Part shown: positions 45,835 through 54,426 of the stretch, one piece after another | Numbering within the stretch: position 1 is the first letter of the stretch | How the letters are laid out: each line of letters starts with the position of its first letter | Assembly (NCBI GenBank): GCA_016711205.1 | Contig: JADJTM010000002.1 | Coordinates: 248,001-312,000, forward strand | Source: Micropruina sp. | GTDB taxonomy: Bacteria > Actinomycetota > Actinomycetes > Propionibacteriales > Propionibacteriaceae | Reading direction: 5' to 3' | DNA: 64,000 nucleotides | Made by a program: the position numbers and the translations under genes | The notes under the pieces: generated by a model | What the model saw: the letters and a program-made list of their open reading frames with translations, nothing else | Database searches by the model: none | Told to the model about the DNA's origin: nothing

Positions 45835-46857
45835 CTAGAGGGGGGTGCCGGCGGGCAATAGACCCGACTGCAGGTAGGCCGAGCGCAGGGTTCGCAGCGC
45901 GGGCAGGCCCACCTCGGGCGTGAGCCAGAAGGGCGCACCCTTGGCCAGCTGGGCGTAGAAGTCGTCGATCAGCGCCGCGTGGCTCATGCCCCAGTACGAC
46001 CGCTCGCCGTCGTCGCGGGCGTCGGTGGCGAGCATTCGGGTGCCGGCGCCGTCCGTCAGCATGGCCCGACCCTCCACCAGCGCGAGGGTGCCGTTGCTTC
46101 CGGAGATCTCCAGCTCGACGTCGGCGTTGGTGTGGTGGGTGTTCGTGGCGAACAGCACCGACCTCGCCCCGCCTGCGTGGTCGATCACCAGGGTGGCGGT
46201 GTCCTCCACCTCGATCAGATCGGCCAGGGCGAGGGTCGCAGCGGTGCCGCGGACGTTGACGGGATCGCCCAGCAACCACAGCAGCAGGTCCAGGGTGTGG
46301 ATGGCCTGGTTGATCAGCACCCCGCCGCCGGCCTCGGCCCATCGTCCGCGCCAGGGGGACGAGGCGTAGTAGGCCGGCGTCCGCGACCACCACAGGGACG
46401 CACGCGCACCCTGGATGGTGCCCAGCGCGCCGGAGCGCAGCGTCTCTCGGATCGCCACGGACGTGGGGTTGTAGCGGTTCTGCAGCACGACCCCGACCGA
46501 CACGTCAGCCTGGCGAGCGCGCTCGGCCAGCCGTTCACCGTCCGCGACGGTGTGGGCGACCGGCTTCTCGGTCAGCACGTTCACTCCTGCGTCGATGGCG
46601 TCCAGGGCGAGCGGCACATGCTGATGATGCGGAGTGGTGACGTGCAGGACGTCGGGGCGCACTTCGTCCAGCAGCCGGCGATGCTCGGCGTAGGCCGGTA
46701 CCCCCAGCTGCGTCCCCACCCGGCGGGCGCGCTCGGGGTCGATGTCGCACACGCCGACCAGCCGGACGGCGGGATTCCGCTGGATCGCGTCCAGGTGCAC
46801 CGCCGAGATGTCACCCAGGCCCACGACCGCAGCGGTGAGCTGCGGGCGTTCACTCAT
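45835..46857 (-). CDS. Gfo/Idh/MocA family oxidoreductase
   Basis: 340-residue NAD(P)-dependent sugar or sugar-acid dehydrogenase. The Rossmann start VVGLGDIS and the conserved EKP (about 97-99, LTEKPVA) are present, followed by the alpha/beta C-terminal domain (GGGVLINQAIHTLDLLLWLLG). The start lies inside the stop of the preceding isomerase gene (8-base overlap), so the two are coupled. Together with uxaC it probably feeds a glycoside or uronic acid into central metabolism; an oxidation to a 3-keto sugar is possible but inferred. Confidence 0.88.
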   Translation of the reverse strand: MSERPQLTAAVVGLGDISAVHLDAIQRNPAVRLVGVCDIDPERARRVGTQLGVPAYAEHRRLLDEVRPDVLHVTTPHHQHVPLALDAIDAGVNVLTEKPVAHTVADGERLAERARQADVSVGVVLQNRYNPTSVAIRETLRSGALGTIQGARASLWWSRTPAYYASSPWRGRWAEAGGGVLINQAIHTLDLLLWLLGDPVNVRGTAATLALADLIEVEDTATLVIDHAGGARSVLFATNTHHTNADVELEISGSNGTLALVEGRAMLTDGAGTRMLATDARDDGERSYWGMSHAALIDDFYAQLAKGAPFWLTPEVGLPALRTLRSAYLQSGLLPAGTPL

Positions 46858-47677
46858 GAGCGATGCCCTCCTGCTGCAGCACCTGGACGAACGCGGCGTG
46901 CGCACGCCGCCAGTTTTCCGGCCCGGAGAAGCCCCCGAGCGAGTGGCCGATCTGCAGGTGCGGCTCGAGCGAGGCGAAGCCCTCGAAGCCGTCCGCGGCG
47001 AAGGCTCGCATGCTCTGCCGGAACTCGCCGTCACCTTCGCCGGCCGGCACCACGACGCCGTCGGCGAACCGGGCGTCCTTGACCTGCAGGTAGTCGACGT
47101 AGGGCGACAGCAACTGGTAGCCCTCTGTGTAGGGCTTCACTCCGCACTGCACGAAGTTGGCGTTGTCCCAGGTCAGCCGCAACGCCGGGTTGTCGACCGC
47201 CTGGACGATCTCGAGGCAGCGCCGCGGAATGTCGCCGTAGATCTCCTTCTCATTCTCGTGGATCAAGGTGACACCCGAGCCTTCCGCGACGGCGGCCAGG
47301 TCCCGCATGCGGGTGATCACCTCGTCGCGGTAGTCGTCCGGATCGTCGGTTTCGGGAATGAAGTACGAGAAGATCCGAATGAAGGGTGCCTCGAAGAAGT
47401 CGGCGACCTTGAGCGCCCGCCGCATGTGCTCCAGGTGCGGCCCGTTGTCGTCGCTGATCTTGATCTTGCCGATCGGCGAGCCGATGCTCGACACCTTCAC
47501 CCCGGCCGCGTCCAGGGCGTTCTTGGCCCGGCGCAGCTGCTGGTCGTCCAGCTGGAGCACGTTGAGGTCCCACGCGGAACGGAACTCGATGTACTTCAAG
47601 CCCAGGTCGGTTACCACCGCGATCTGTTCGTCGAGGTCCGAGGAGATTTCGTCGGCAAAACCGGAAAGAGTCCACAT
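46850..47677 (-). CDS. Sugar phosphate isomerase/epimerase (AP endonuclease 2-like TIM barrel)
   Basis: 275-residue xylose-isomerase-like TIM barrel protein, starting MWTLSGFADEISSDLDEQI. Metal-ligand segments include LIHENEKEIYGD, LTWDNANFVQCG and FASLEPHLQIGHSLGG. Such proteins pair with Gfo/Idh/MocA enzymes in inositol, allulose and 3-keto-glycoside metabolism. GAAGGTGA precedes ATG 47677. First gene of the minus-strand operon that includes uxaC. Confidence 0.85.
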   Translation of the reverse strand: MWTLSGFADEISSDLDEQIAVVTDLGLKYIEFRSAWDLNVLQLDDQQLRRAKNALDAAGVKVSSIGSPIGKIKISDDNGPHLEHMRRALKVADFFEAPFIRIFSYFIPETDDPDDYRDEVITRMRDLAAVAEGSGVTLIHENEKEIYGDIPRRCLEIVQAVDNPALRLTWDNANFVQCGVKPYTEGYQLLSPYVDYLQVKDARFADGVVVPAGEGDGEFRQSMRAFAADGFEGFASLEPHLQIGHSLGGFSGPENWRRAHAAFVQVLQQEGIAHE

Positions 47678-47763
47678 GGTCGTATTCACCTTCGTTCGGG
47701 GGCAACGTCGCCCTGCACCACCCATTGCAGCCCGACTTACCTCGCCCGGCAACCGTCGCTGAC

Positions 47764-47775
47764 AACAGGTGGCAA
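47764..47775. promoter_or_regulatory. Motif in divergent promoter of uronate cluster
   Basis: The 176-base spacer 47678-47853 separates two divergent operons. It holds three GGCAAC boxes (47701, 47748, 47771); the last is part of AACAGGTGGCAA, a 12-mer that recurs exactly at 50258-50269 before the GPH symporter. It is a candidate binding site for a shared regulator not encoded here. Confidence 0.45.
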
Positions 47776-47853
47776 CAAGGGTCACCCCACGGGAACCCGG
47801 GTTTAGCGTGAGCGCAACATATCCCCCACACCAACAGTTTCGGAGGGCAATCA

Positions 47854-49026
47854 ATGACCGATCGCACCATCCGCTTGGGAATCATCGGGCTCGGAGCACA
47901 GGGCGGCTATTACGCCGGCTTCCTCAGCAAAGGCCGCGTTCCCAACATCGTGCTCGCAGCGATCTGCGACACCGACGCATCGAAACGGACCGTCGCCGAC
48001 GGCTACGGCGTGCCGTTCTTCACCGACTATGTCTCGATGCTGGCTAGTGGCGACATCGACGCAGTGGTCACCACGATCCCGCACTTCATGCACCCCGAGG
48101 TGGCGATCGCGGCTCTCGATCACGGCCTGCACGTGCTGGTCGAGAAGCCGATCGGCGTCTATACCAAGCAGGCCCGCCGGCTGCTCGATCACGCGGCGAC
48201 CAAGCCCGAACTCACCACGGCGGTGATGTTCAACCAGCGCACCAACCCGCTGTACATCTACCTGCACAACCTGATTCACAGCGGTGAACTGGGCAAGCTG
48301 CGCCACACCAACTGGATCATCACCACCTGGTGGCGTCCGCAGGGCTACTACGACCAGAGCGCGTGGCGGGCCACCTGGGGCGGGGAAGGCGGCGGCGTGC
48401 TGGTCAACCAGGCACCGCACCAGCTGGACCTGTGGCAGTGGCTGTGCGGTATTCCGCAGTCGGTGTTCGCGAAGTGCGCCTTCGGGTTCAAGCGCGACAT
48501 CGCCGTCGAGGACGAGGTGACCGCGCTGGTCGATTTCGGCGATGGCGCCACCGGCACGTTCACCACCAGCACCCACGATCTGGTCGGCACCGACCGGCTG
48601 GAGATCCTTCTCGACGGCGGCAAGATCGTCGTGGACGACTCCAAGACCGTCACCATCACCCGGTTGACGGCGCCCGAGCAGCAGATCAGCGCCACCTTGG
48701 GCATGGACGAGGTGCGGGGCCTGTTCACCGGTCAAACCGACGTGTCGACGTACGCCGACACCAGCACCAGAACCTACGACTCGCCCTGGACGGATCAGCA
48801 CCCGGCGGTACTGCAGAACTTCGCCGCGCACGTGCTGGACGGTGAACCCCTGGTCGCGCCGGTCGAGGACGGCATGCACGGCGTCCGATTGGCCAACGCG
48901 ATCCACCTGTCGGCCTGGACCGGCGAAGACGTGTCGATCACCGACTTCGACGAGGATCGATACCTGCGCGAGCTGAACCGGCGAATCGCGCAGGAGGGCA
49001 CCTTCCCGCTGCGTGAGGAGGGCTGA
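47854..49026 (+). CDS. Gfo/Idh/MocA family oxidoreductase (second)
   Basis: 390-residue dehydrogenase with Rossmann motif GLGAQGGYY at the N-terminus, LVEKPIGVYTKQA for the EKP motif, and GGVLVNQAPHQLDLWQWLCG in the C-terminal domain, near the length of the larger glycoside-type members. CGGAGG stands before ATG 47854. The next gene begins one base after its stop. It is transcribed divergently from the first dehydrogenase of the cluster; the two are different subfamilies, not duplicates. Confidence 0.88.
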   Translation: MTDRTIRLGIIGLGAQGGYYAGFLSKGRVPNIVLAAICDTDASKRTVADGYGVPFFTDYVSMLASGDIDAVVTTIPHFMHPEVAIAALDHGLHVLVEKPIGVYTKQARRLLDHAATKPELTTAVMFNQRTNPLYIYLHNLIHSGELGKLRHTNWIITTWWRPQGYYDQSAWRATWGGEGGGVLVNQAPHQLDLWQWLCGIPQSVFAKCAFGFKRDIAVEDEVTALVDFGDGATGTFTTSTHDLVGTDRLEILLDGGKIVVDDSKTVTITRLTAPEQQISATLGMDEVRGLFTGQTDVSTYADTSTRTYDSPWTDQHPAVLQNFAAHVLDGEPLVAPVEDGMHGVRLANAIHLSAWTGEDVSITDFDEDRYLRELNRRIAQEGTFPLREEG

Positions 49027-49027
49027 C

Positions 49028-49875
49028 ATGGCCACCGTGGGCGTGCAGTTGTGATGGTCAAGGACGAAATCGCCACCCAGGGCATGTTCCCGGTGCTGCA
49101 GCGGATCGCCGACCTGGGCTACCGCTCGGTCGAGGTGTCGCAGGTGCCCACCGACGAGGCGAACGTCGCCGCGCTGGAGCGGGCCCGTGGCGATCTCGAC
49201 CTGCAGGTGGCGGCGCTGTCGGTGGGGCTGAAGAAGGGCCCCACCACCACCGGCGACGCCATCGACGCCGACTTCGACAAGATCGTCGCCGACTGTCGCC
49301 GGCTCGACTGTCGCTTCACCCGGATCGGCATGATGCCGTTCGAGGCGATGGTCAGCAAGGACGCGGTGGTCGGCTTCGCTCGGGACGCCGAGCAGGCGGC
49401 CCAGCGGCTTGCCGAGGCGGGCATCACGCTGGCCTACCACAACCACCACGTCGACTTCGCCAAGCATGACGGCGAAACCCTGTTCGACATCGTCCGCCGG
49501 GTGTCACCCACCCTGCACTTCGAGATCGACGTGCACTGGGTGCAGCGCGGGGGCCGTGACCCGGTCGCCGTCCTGCGCGAGTTCGCCGGCCAGGTCGAAC
49601 TGGTGCACCTGAAGGACTACCGGGTGGCGCCACTTCCCGAATCCGGCCTCGAGCTGCTCAAGGCCGGCGACTTCGCCGGCTTCATGCAGGCGTTCAGCAA
49701 CCTGGTGCAGTTCGCCGAGGTGGGCCAGGGCACGCTCGACTTCGCCGCGGTGATCAAACAGGCACTGGCCAGCGGCGCCGAGCACCTGCTGGTCGAACAG
49801 GACCAGCTGTACGGCCGCGACCCCTTCGACTGCTTGACCGACTCGATCAACCACATCCGTAGCCTCGGCTACTGA
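49028..49875 (+). CDS. Sugar phosphate isomerase/epimerase with early frame break
   Basis: TIM-barrel isomerase-like protein. The natural start is ATG 49028, preceded by GAGGAGG at ideal spacing, but that frame reads MATVGVQL and stops at TGA 49052-49054. The ATG overlapping this stop (TGATG, 49054) opens the remaining 274-codon frame beginning MVKDEIATQGMFPVLQRIADLGY. Homologues typically run GVQLYxVKDE, so one base seems missing at the junction, or the protein is made by stop-start reinitiation lacking the first beta strand. Otherwise the frame is intact (YHNHHVDF, FEIDVHWVQRGG, VHLKDYR). It belongs to the dehydrogenase operon. Confidence 0.8.
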
Positions 49876-49914
49876 GTACGACGGCACCCGTCACCCCTGC
49901 GGATGTGCCGCCGA

Positions 49915-50232
49915 CCGCCCGGCCCGGCGACCTCCGTCATCCCGGCGGCGCTCGCCAACCCGGCGACCTCCGCCAACCCCCGGAGTTCGTCATCCCGGCG
50001 AACGCCGGGATCTCGGCCGCCTTCGCCAACCCGGCGACCTTCGTCATCCACCGGCGTTCGTCATCCCGGCGACCTTCGTCAACCCGGCGACCTCCGTCAA
50101 CCCGGCGACCTCCGTCATCCACCGGCGTTCGTCATCCCGGCGACCTTCGTCATCCCGGCGACCTCCGTCAACCCGGCGACCTCCGTCATCCACCGGCGTT
50201 CGTCATCCCGGCGAACGCCGGGATCTCGGCCG
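49915..50232. repeat. Short tandem repeats flanked by palindromic units
   Basis: The 473-base gap 49876-50348 is mostly repeats. Eighteen-base units of the type CGTCAWCCCGGCGACCTY alternate with CGTCATCCACCGGCGTT. Two copies of the palindromic unit GTCATCCCGGCGAACGCCGG (49989 and 50202) bracket the array. The same palindrome is at 36917 and 37251. No gene; the last 110 bases must hold the symporter promoter. Confidence 0.85.
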
Positions 50233-50257
50233 ATGGAGACGTGTGGCAGCCCATGGA

Positions 50258-50269
50258 AACAGGTGGCAA
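50258..50269. promoter_or_regulatory. Second copy of AACAGGTGGCAA motif
   Basis: Exact repeat of the 12-mer found in the divergent promoter at 47764, here 80 bases before the GPH symporter ATG. Suggests common regulation of uptake and catabolism. Confidence 0.4.
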
Positions 50270-50348
50270 TCAGTATTTGAAGCCTCGACCGGCCGCTTAC
50301 ATTCCTCTCAACCCGCACAGCGATTTGTGCCCCAACAAAGGATCATCA

Positions 50349-51872
50349 ATGACGACGACCGTAGCTCCTCCCGAAATGCGTGACCCGCTGGCCAAACAAT
50401 CCGCGACCTCAGTGATCGGTTACGGCCTGGGCGACTTCGCGTGCAACCTCTCCATCGCCATGACCACGACGTTCCTGCTGTACTACATGACCGATGTGGC
50501 CGGCGTCGGTGCCGCCGCGGTCGGCACCATGTTCCTGATCGTGCGTTTGTGGGACGCGTTCACCGACCTGTTCGCCGGTCGCATGGTCGACAAGACGATG
50601 ACGCGGTTCGGCAAGTTCCGCCCGTTCCTGCTGTGGTTCGCGGTGCCGTTCCTCAGCTTCCTCAACTTCAACATTCCGTCGCCCGGAATCAAATGGCTGG
50701 GCCTGTTCGAGTGGAATCTCGACTACACCGGTCGACTGCTCTACGCCTACCTGGCCTACGCGATTCTCGGCCTGGCCTACTCGCTGATCAACATTCCTTA
50801 CGGCTCGCTGGCCTCGGCGATGACGCAGTCCATCGGTGAGCGCGCCAAGTTGGTGGCCGGGCGCGCGTTCGGGGCAGCCATCGGTGGCGTGCTGCTCACC
50901 TACATCATCTCTCCCCAGATCTCGGCGCTGCAGAAGACCGCCCCCAAGCTGGCCGAGAATGCGGACGCCGCGGCGAAGGCCGCCTACGAGGCCGCCGCGC
51001 TGGTCTACCGACAGAACCTGCAGAGCATCTTCACCCAGACCACGTTGTGGTTCGTGCTGATCGGCAGCGTCGCGTTCTTCTTGACGTTCTGGTGGTGCCG
51101 CGAGTCGGTCGTCCGGGTGACACCCACGGTGTCGGTGCGCGAGACGTTCGACACGCTGAAGTCGAACAAGGCGCTCGCCTTCCTTTGCGCCGCCAGCTTC
51201 TTCTACCTGATCGCAGCCTTCGCCGTCGGCGGATCCACCGCCTACTACGCCAAGTACGTGATGGGCGACATCGGCCAGACCGCCAACATGACGCTGGTCA
51301 ACGTCGGCATCTCGCTGCTGATCACCCCCTTCATTCCGGCGTTGATCCGCCGGATCGGCAAGAAGACGATGTTCCAGTACTGCGGTGTCTTCACCGTCAT
51401 CGGTGGCGTGGCGTTGTTCTTCGTGCCCACCGGTGCGCTGGCGCTGGCCCTGATCTTCCTGGCCATCAAGGGCGTCGGCGCCTCGCTGATCAACACCGTG
51501 ATGTTCGGCCTGGAAGCCGACACGGTCGAGTACGGCGAGTGGAAGTCGGGCAAGCGCTCCGAAGGCGCCACCTACGCGATCTTCTCGTTCACCCGCAAGC
51601 TCACGCAGTCCATCGGCGGCGCGGCCGGTGCCTGGGCGTTGGCGATCGGCGGATACCTGTCGGCCACGGCCACCAATCCCAACCCGGTGCAGCCCGAGTC
51701 CGCCATCCTCGCGGTCAAGTTCACCATCGGCCTGTTCCCCGCCATCATGGCGATCGTGGCGATGCTGATCTTCTGGAAGTACCCGCTAACCGACAAGCTG
51801 TTCAGCCAGATCCGCGACGAGAACGAAGCCCGCAAGCTCGAGCTGGCCGCCAAGGGGCAGCAGCTCTACTGA
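50349..51872 (+). CDS. GPH-family glycoside/pentoside/hexuronide:cation symporter
   Basis: 507-residue MFS-related symporter with 12 predicted helices. GPH features include IGYGLGDFACNLS at the start, YYMTDVAGVGAAAVGTMFL, WDAFTDLFAGRMVD and the late EADTVEYGEWKSGKRSEG, a GPH hallmark. Context with uxaC suggests uptake of a uronide such as glucuronide or unsaturated uronate. AAAGGA precedes ATG 50349. A longer frame upstream runs through the repeat array and is not credible as protein. Confidence 0.9.
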   Translation: MTTTVAPPEMRDPLAKQSATSVIGYGLGDFACNLSIAMTTTFLLYYMTDVAGVGAAAVGTMFLIVRLWDAFTDLFAGRMVDKTMTRFGKFRPFLLWFAVPFLSFLNFNIPSPGIKWLGLFEWNLDYTGRLLYAYLAYAILGLAYSLINIPYGSLASAMTQSIGERAKLVAGRAFGAAIGGVLLTYIISPQISALQKTAPKLAENADAAAKAAYEAAALVYRQNLQSIFTQTTLWFVLIGSVAFFLTFWWCRESVVRVTPTVSVRETFDTLKSNKALAFLCAASFFYLIAAFAVGGSTAYYAKYVMGDIGQTANMTLVNVGISLLITPFIPALIRRIGKKTMFQYCGVFTVIGGVALFFVPTGALALALIFLAIKGVGASLINTVMFGLEADTVEYGEWKSGKRSEGATYAIFSFTRKLTQSIGGAAGAWALAIGGYLSATATNPNPVQPESAILAVKFTIGLFPAIMAIVAMLIFWKYPLTDKLFSQIRDENEARKLELAAKGQQLY

Positions 51873-51945
51873 GCCCGAACCGCCGGACGGGAGGCCGCCG
51901 AAGTCGGGCCCGTCCGGCATCGTCACCAATCACAGGAGAACAATC

Positions 51946-52587
51946 ATGAGCCAACCAGTCATCACGTCCACCGGACCGGTGGTCACCCTTTTCGAGTCGT
52001 ACGGTTCGGGTGCCGAACAGGTCGGTACCCGAGTGGCCGAACTGCTCGGCGTCCAGTTCCTCAGCCAGCAGTACTCATCGGAGATGCTCGAACAGGCCTC
52101 CGCCCATCAGCAGGACTCCGAGGACGGGTTCCTGATGCGCTTCTTCAAGCGCTTCGGCCAGCCGTCGGTGGAACACCTGGACAACATTCTCATTCCCAGC
52201 GATCAACAGGACGACCAGCAGGTGGTGGCTGGAATCAACCGCACCCTGCTCGACTTCACCGCCGGCGGCGGCGTCGTCCTGGGCCGCAACGGCACGGTCG
52301 TGCTCGCCGGCAACCCCAAGGCGTTGCACGTGAAACTCGACGGCAGCGTCGAGCGGCGGGTGGCCAGGGCAGCCGAACTCGCCGGCATCGACCCCGAACG
52401 GGCAGCCCGTCGCCAGATCAACGAGGACGAGGGGCGCTCGGCCATGGCCCTGCGGCTCTACAACTGGGACCCGCGCGACGACAAGTACTACGACGTGATC
52501 GTGAACACCGACCGGCTGTCGCCGGAGGCGGCCGCGCAGATCATCGTCGCTGGGGTGAAGGCGAAGAGCGAGTCCGTGGCCTCGTAG
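51946..52587 (+). CDS. Cytidylate kinase-like family protein
   Basis: 213-residue P-loop kinase-like protein of the cytidylate_kin2 group. The nucleotide-binding loop is atypical: FESYGSGAEQVG instead of a full GxxGxGKS, as in that family, followed by LLGVQFLSQQ, a GGGVVLGRNG segment and RRQINEDEGRSAMALRLYN. Substrate and role are unknown; it is not the housekeeping Cmk. ACAGGAG lies before ATG 51946. It follows the GPH symporter by 73 bases on the same strand and may be co-transcribed with it. Confidence 0.85.
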   Translation: MSQPVITSTGPVVTLFESYGSGAEQVGTRVAELLGVQFLSQQYSSEMLEQASAHQQDSEDGFLMRFFKRFGQPSVEHLDNILIPSDQQDDQQVVAGINRTLLDFTAGGGVVLGRNGTVVLAGNPKALHVKLDGSVERRVARAAELAGIDPERAARRQINEDEGRSAMALRLYNWDPRDDKYYDVIVNTDRLSPEAAAQIIVAGVKAKSESVAS

Positions 52588-52736
52588 CCCACCGCCGCGC
52601 ACGGACCCCGGAACACCTACTCCCGGAGTTCGTGCTCGTCACACGAGCTTGGCGAGACCCGCGCGAGCACGATGCCGCCTGAGCCGCTGGCCAGCCGCGT
52701 CGATCGCATTGACGCTCCCCGAACGACCGTGTCGCG

Positions 52737-53333
52737 TCACCAGGCGAACGCGGCCCAGCAGCCCGCGATCAGGTTCGACACCGCATGCAGCCCCCAGCTC
52801 GGGAGGAGCGAGCCGTCCGAAAGTCGCTCGTTGAGTTCGCCGAAGACCCAGCCGATCGCCGCGGTGAACATGGCCAGTGCGGTGGCCGGAACCCATCCGA
52901 GGGCGGGGGCGAACAGCAGCCCGTGCAGGGCTCCGAAAGCCAGCGCCTGAAGGGCGTTGCCAACGCCGAACCCCCAGCGTCGGATCAGGTTCTTGCCGAG
53001 CAGGCCACGAAACACGATCTCCTCGCTCAGAGCAGTCTGGACGATGGCGTATGCAGCGACGCCGGGCACGGCCGCCCAGCCCAGCCCGCGGAACGCTGCC
53101 ACCGACAGGCCGGGTGCGTCCTTCATGGCCTCGAGGGTCACGACGCCCACCACGCTGAAGGCGAGCAGGGACGAGGCCGCGATCGTCCAGAACAGACGGG
53201 GCCTCTCGATGCGGGGACTGCTCAAACCCACCCACGGCAGGAACCCCTCCCGGCCCCGAGTCGCGATCAGCCACCACGCCACAGCGACGGCGAAGGCCAG
53301 GGCGGCCTGACCGAATGCACTGACGAGGGGCAC
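52737..53333 (-). CDS. CPBP family intramembrane glutamic endopeptidase
   Basis: 198-residue membrane protease of the Rce1/CPBP (ABI) family. Motif 1 is EEIVFRG (Glu104, Glu105, Arg109), motif 2 FGALHG with His137, motif 3 HAVSN (His183, Asn187); all catalytic positions are filled. About five hydrophobic segments. In bacteria such proteins act in bacteriocin maturation or immunity, but no bacteriocin gene is visible here. GTG 53333 is preceded by GAGTCT ending six bases upstream, a loose leaderless match. Confidence 0.85.
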   Translation of the reverse strand: MPLVSAFGQAALAFAVAVAWWLIATRGREGFLPWVGLSSPRIERPRLFWTIAASSLLAFSVVGVVTLEAMKDAPGLSVAAFRGLGWAAVPGVAAYAIVQTALSEEIVFRGLLGKNLIRRWGFGVGNALQALAFGALHGLLFAPALGWVPATALAMFTAAIGWVFGELNERLSDGSLLPSWGLHAVSNLIAGCWAAFAW

Positions 53334-53550
53334 GAGCAGAGACTCTCACGTGGGGGGCGTCCCCGGACAGTAGGCCACTCCACGACGACGACGGCAGCCA
53401 CTACGACGACCCCAGCAGCCTGGCGATGCACGGTGGCAATGGTGAGGTCCGGCTCGAGATCGAGCTGGAAATCGGACGTGATGGCCGGTTCGTCTGGCTG
53501 GTGGAGGTGTCGGCGCAGCAACGCGCCTGATAGTGACTGCGCCTGCGAGG

Positions 53551-53590
53551 GAGTGAGTTGGCCCACCATGTTCGGTGGGCGAAGTCACTC
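53551..53590 (-). terminator. Hairpin at the end of the DUF1801 gene
   Basis: GCCCACC (53561-53567) and GGTGGGC (53574-53580) form a perfect 7-bp stem, extended outward by GAGTGA/TCACTC after a bulge. It overlaps the stop codon of the minus-strand gene. The rest of the 251-base gap 53334-53584 has only a 34-codon plus-strand frame (53426-53530) that I cannot support as a gene. Confidence 0.6.
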
Positions 53591-53998
53591 TGGGGCGAGG
53601 TGCAGCCGGACGGCCACGCGGACCAGCCCGGCGAGCTCGGCTTCGTGCTCGCGGACGGCGGCCACCCCGGTGACCCGCACGTGCCGCATCTGGGCCGTGC
53701 CCTGCAGCAGGCTGGCGGGGTCCATCAACAGCTTCCCGTCCAGGAAGGTGATCGCCACCCACTTCGCGTACGGCGTGACCGCCACCATCCCCCAGCCGTT
53801 GTAGCCGTACTGCCGCGCGGCGTAGCCGATCGAGCGGTCGACCTCGTCCACCGAGTACCTGAGGTCGGCGGGGGCCGCCTCCACCACCACCCGGTGCAGC
53901 GCGAGGTAGGCGTCCCGGATCCCCTCCGGCCGGTCGGCGACCAATGCCGCGAGCGCCTCGGGCGTCGGCTGGTCGAGGTGCGGATGTGTCCTGCCCAT
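53585..53998 (-). CDS. DUF1801 domain protein
   Basis: 137-residue small protein with the DUF1801 (YdhG-like) fold: VDEVDRSIGYAARQYGYNGWGMVAVTPYAKWVAITFLDGK then LLQGTAQMRHVRV. Members are cytosolic and of unknown biochemical function. ATG 53998 has TAGGGT seven bases upstream. A longer frame extends to 54376, but the added residues look like translated non-coding sequence. Confidence 0.75.
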   Translation of the reverse strand: MGRTHPHLDQPTPEALAALVADRPEGIRDAYLALHRVVVEAAPADLRYSVDEVDRSIGYAARQYGYNGWGMVAVTPYAKWVAITFLDGKLLMDPASLLQGTAQMRHVRVTGVAAVREHEAELAGLVRVAVRLHLAPE

Positions 53999-54426
53999 GG
54001 CCGCGACCCTATCGACCGGGCGCCGCGCTGGGGCCGCGTCGATTGAGCCAGCGGCCGAACCGGGTGTTCTGCGGTCCATGGTGGTAGCCCGCTGGCAGCA
54101 ACCCACGACGGGTTTGAGGAGGCCTATCCCCGTGCGGGTGTAGACCGAGCCGCCGCCGGGGGTCCGAGCGCAGGGGCGTCCTGCCCGATCAACGACAAGG
54201 TCCGCAGCACTCGGCCATTCTGGCAGCACGAGAGTATGGAATCCCGAGTGATCAGCTTGAGGCGCCGTAACGGCATCGCTTCCCACGGCCGCATGACGTG
54301 GTTTGTACGAAGCGCCGCACTGGGTCTTGAGATCGCCAGGACTCAACGGGCCCCGTTGCGATCTCCGGTTCGACACTGTTGCAGCATCCGGTATAGATCT
54401 GTTGCCTTTCCCGGTATCGTGGGCGC
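53999..54426. other. Gene-less stretch with leaderless promoter at its right end
   Basis: 428 bases with no supportable gene on either strand. At the right edge TATCGT (54415-54420) ends six bases before the ATG of the ATPase gene, acting as its likely -10. Base composition falls toward the accessory region that follows. Confidence 0.5.

Noticed and set aside
49989..50232. CRISPR array or coding repeat protein
   Set aside because: Units of 17-18 bases adjoin each other, spacers are not unique, and the open frame through them merely extends the symporter upstream of its ribosome binding site.
53426..53530. Small 34-codon gene between the CPBP protease and the DUF1801 gene
   Set aside because: No ribosome binding site or leaderless hexamer, no recognisable family; the frame is open upstream without a start.
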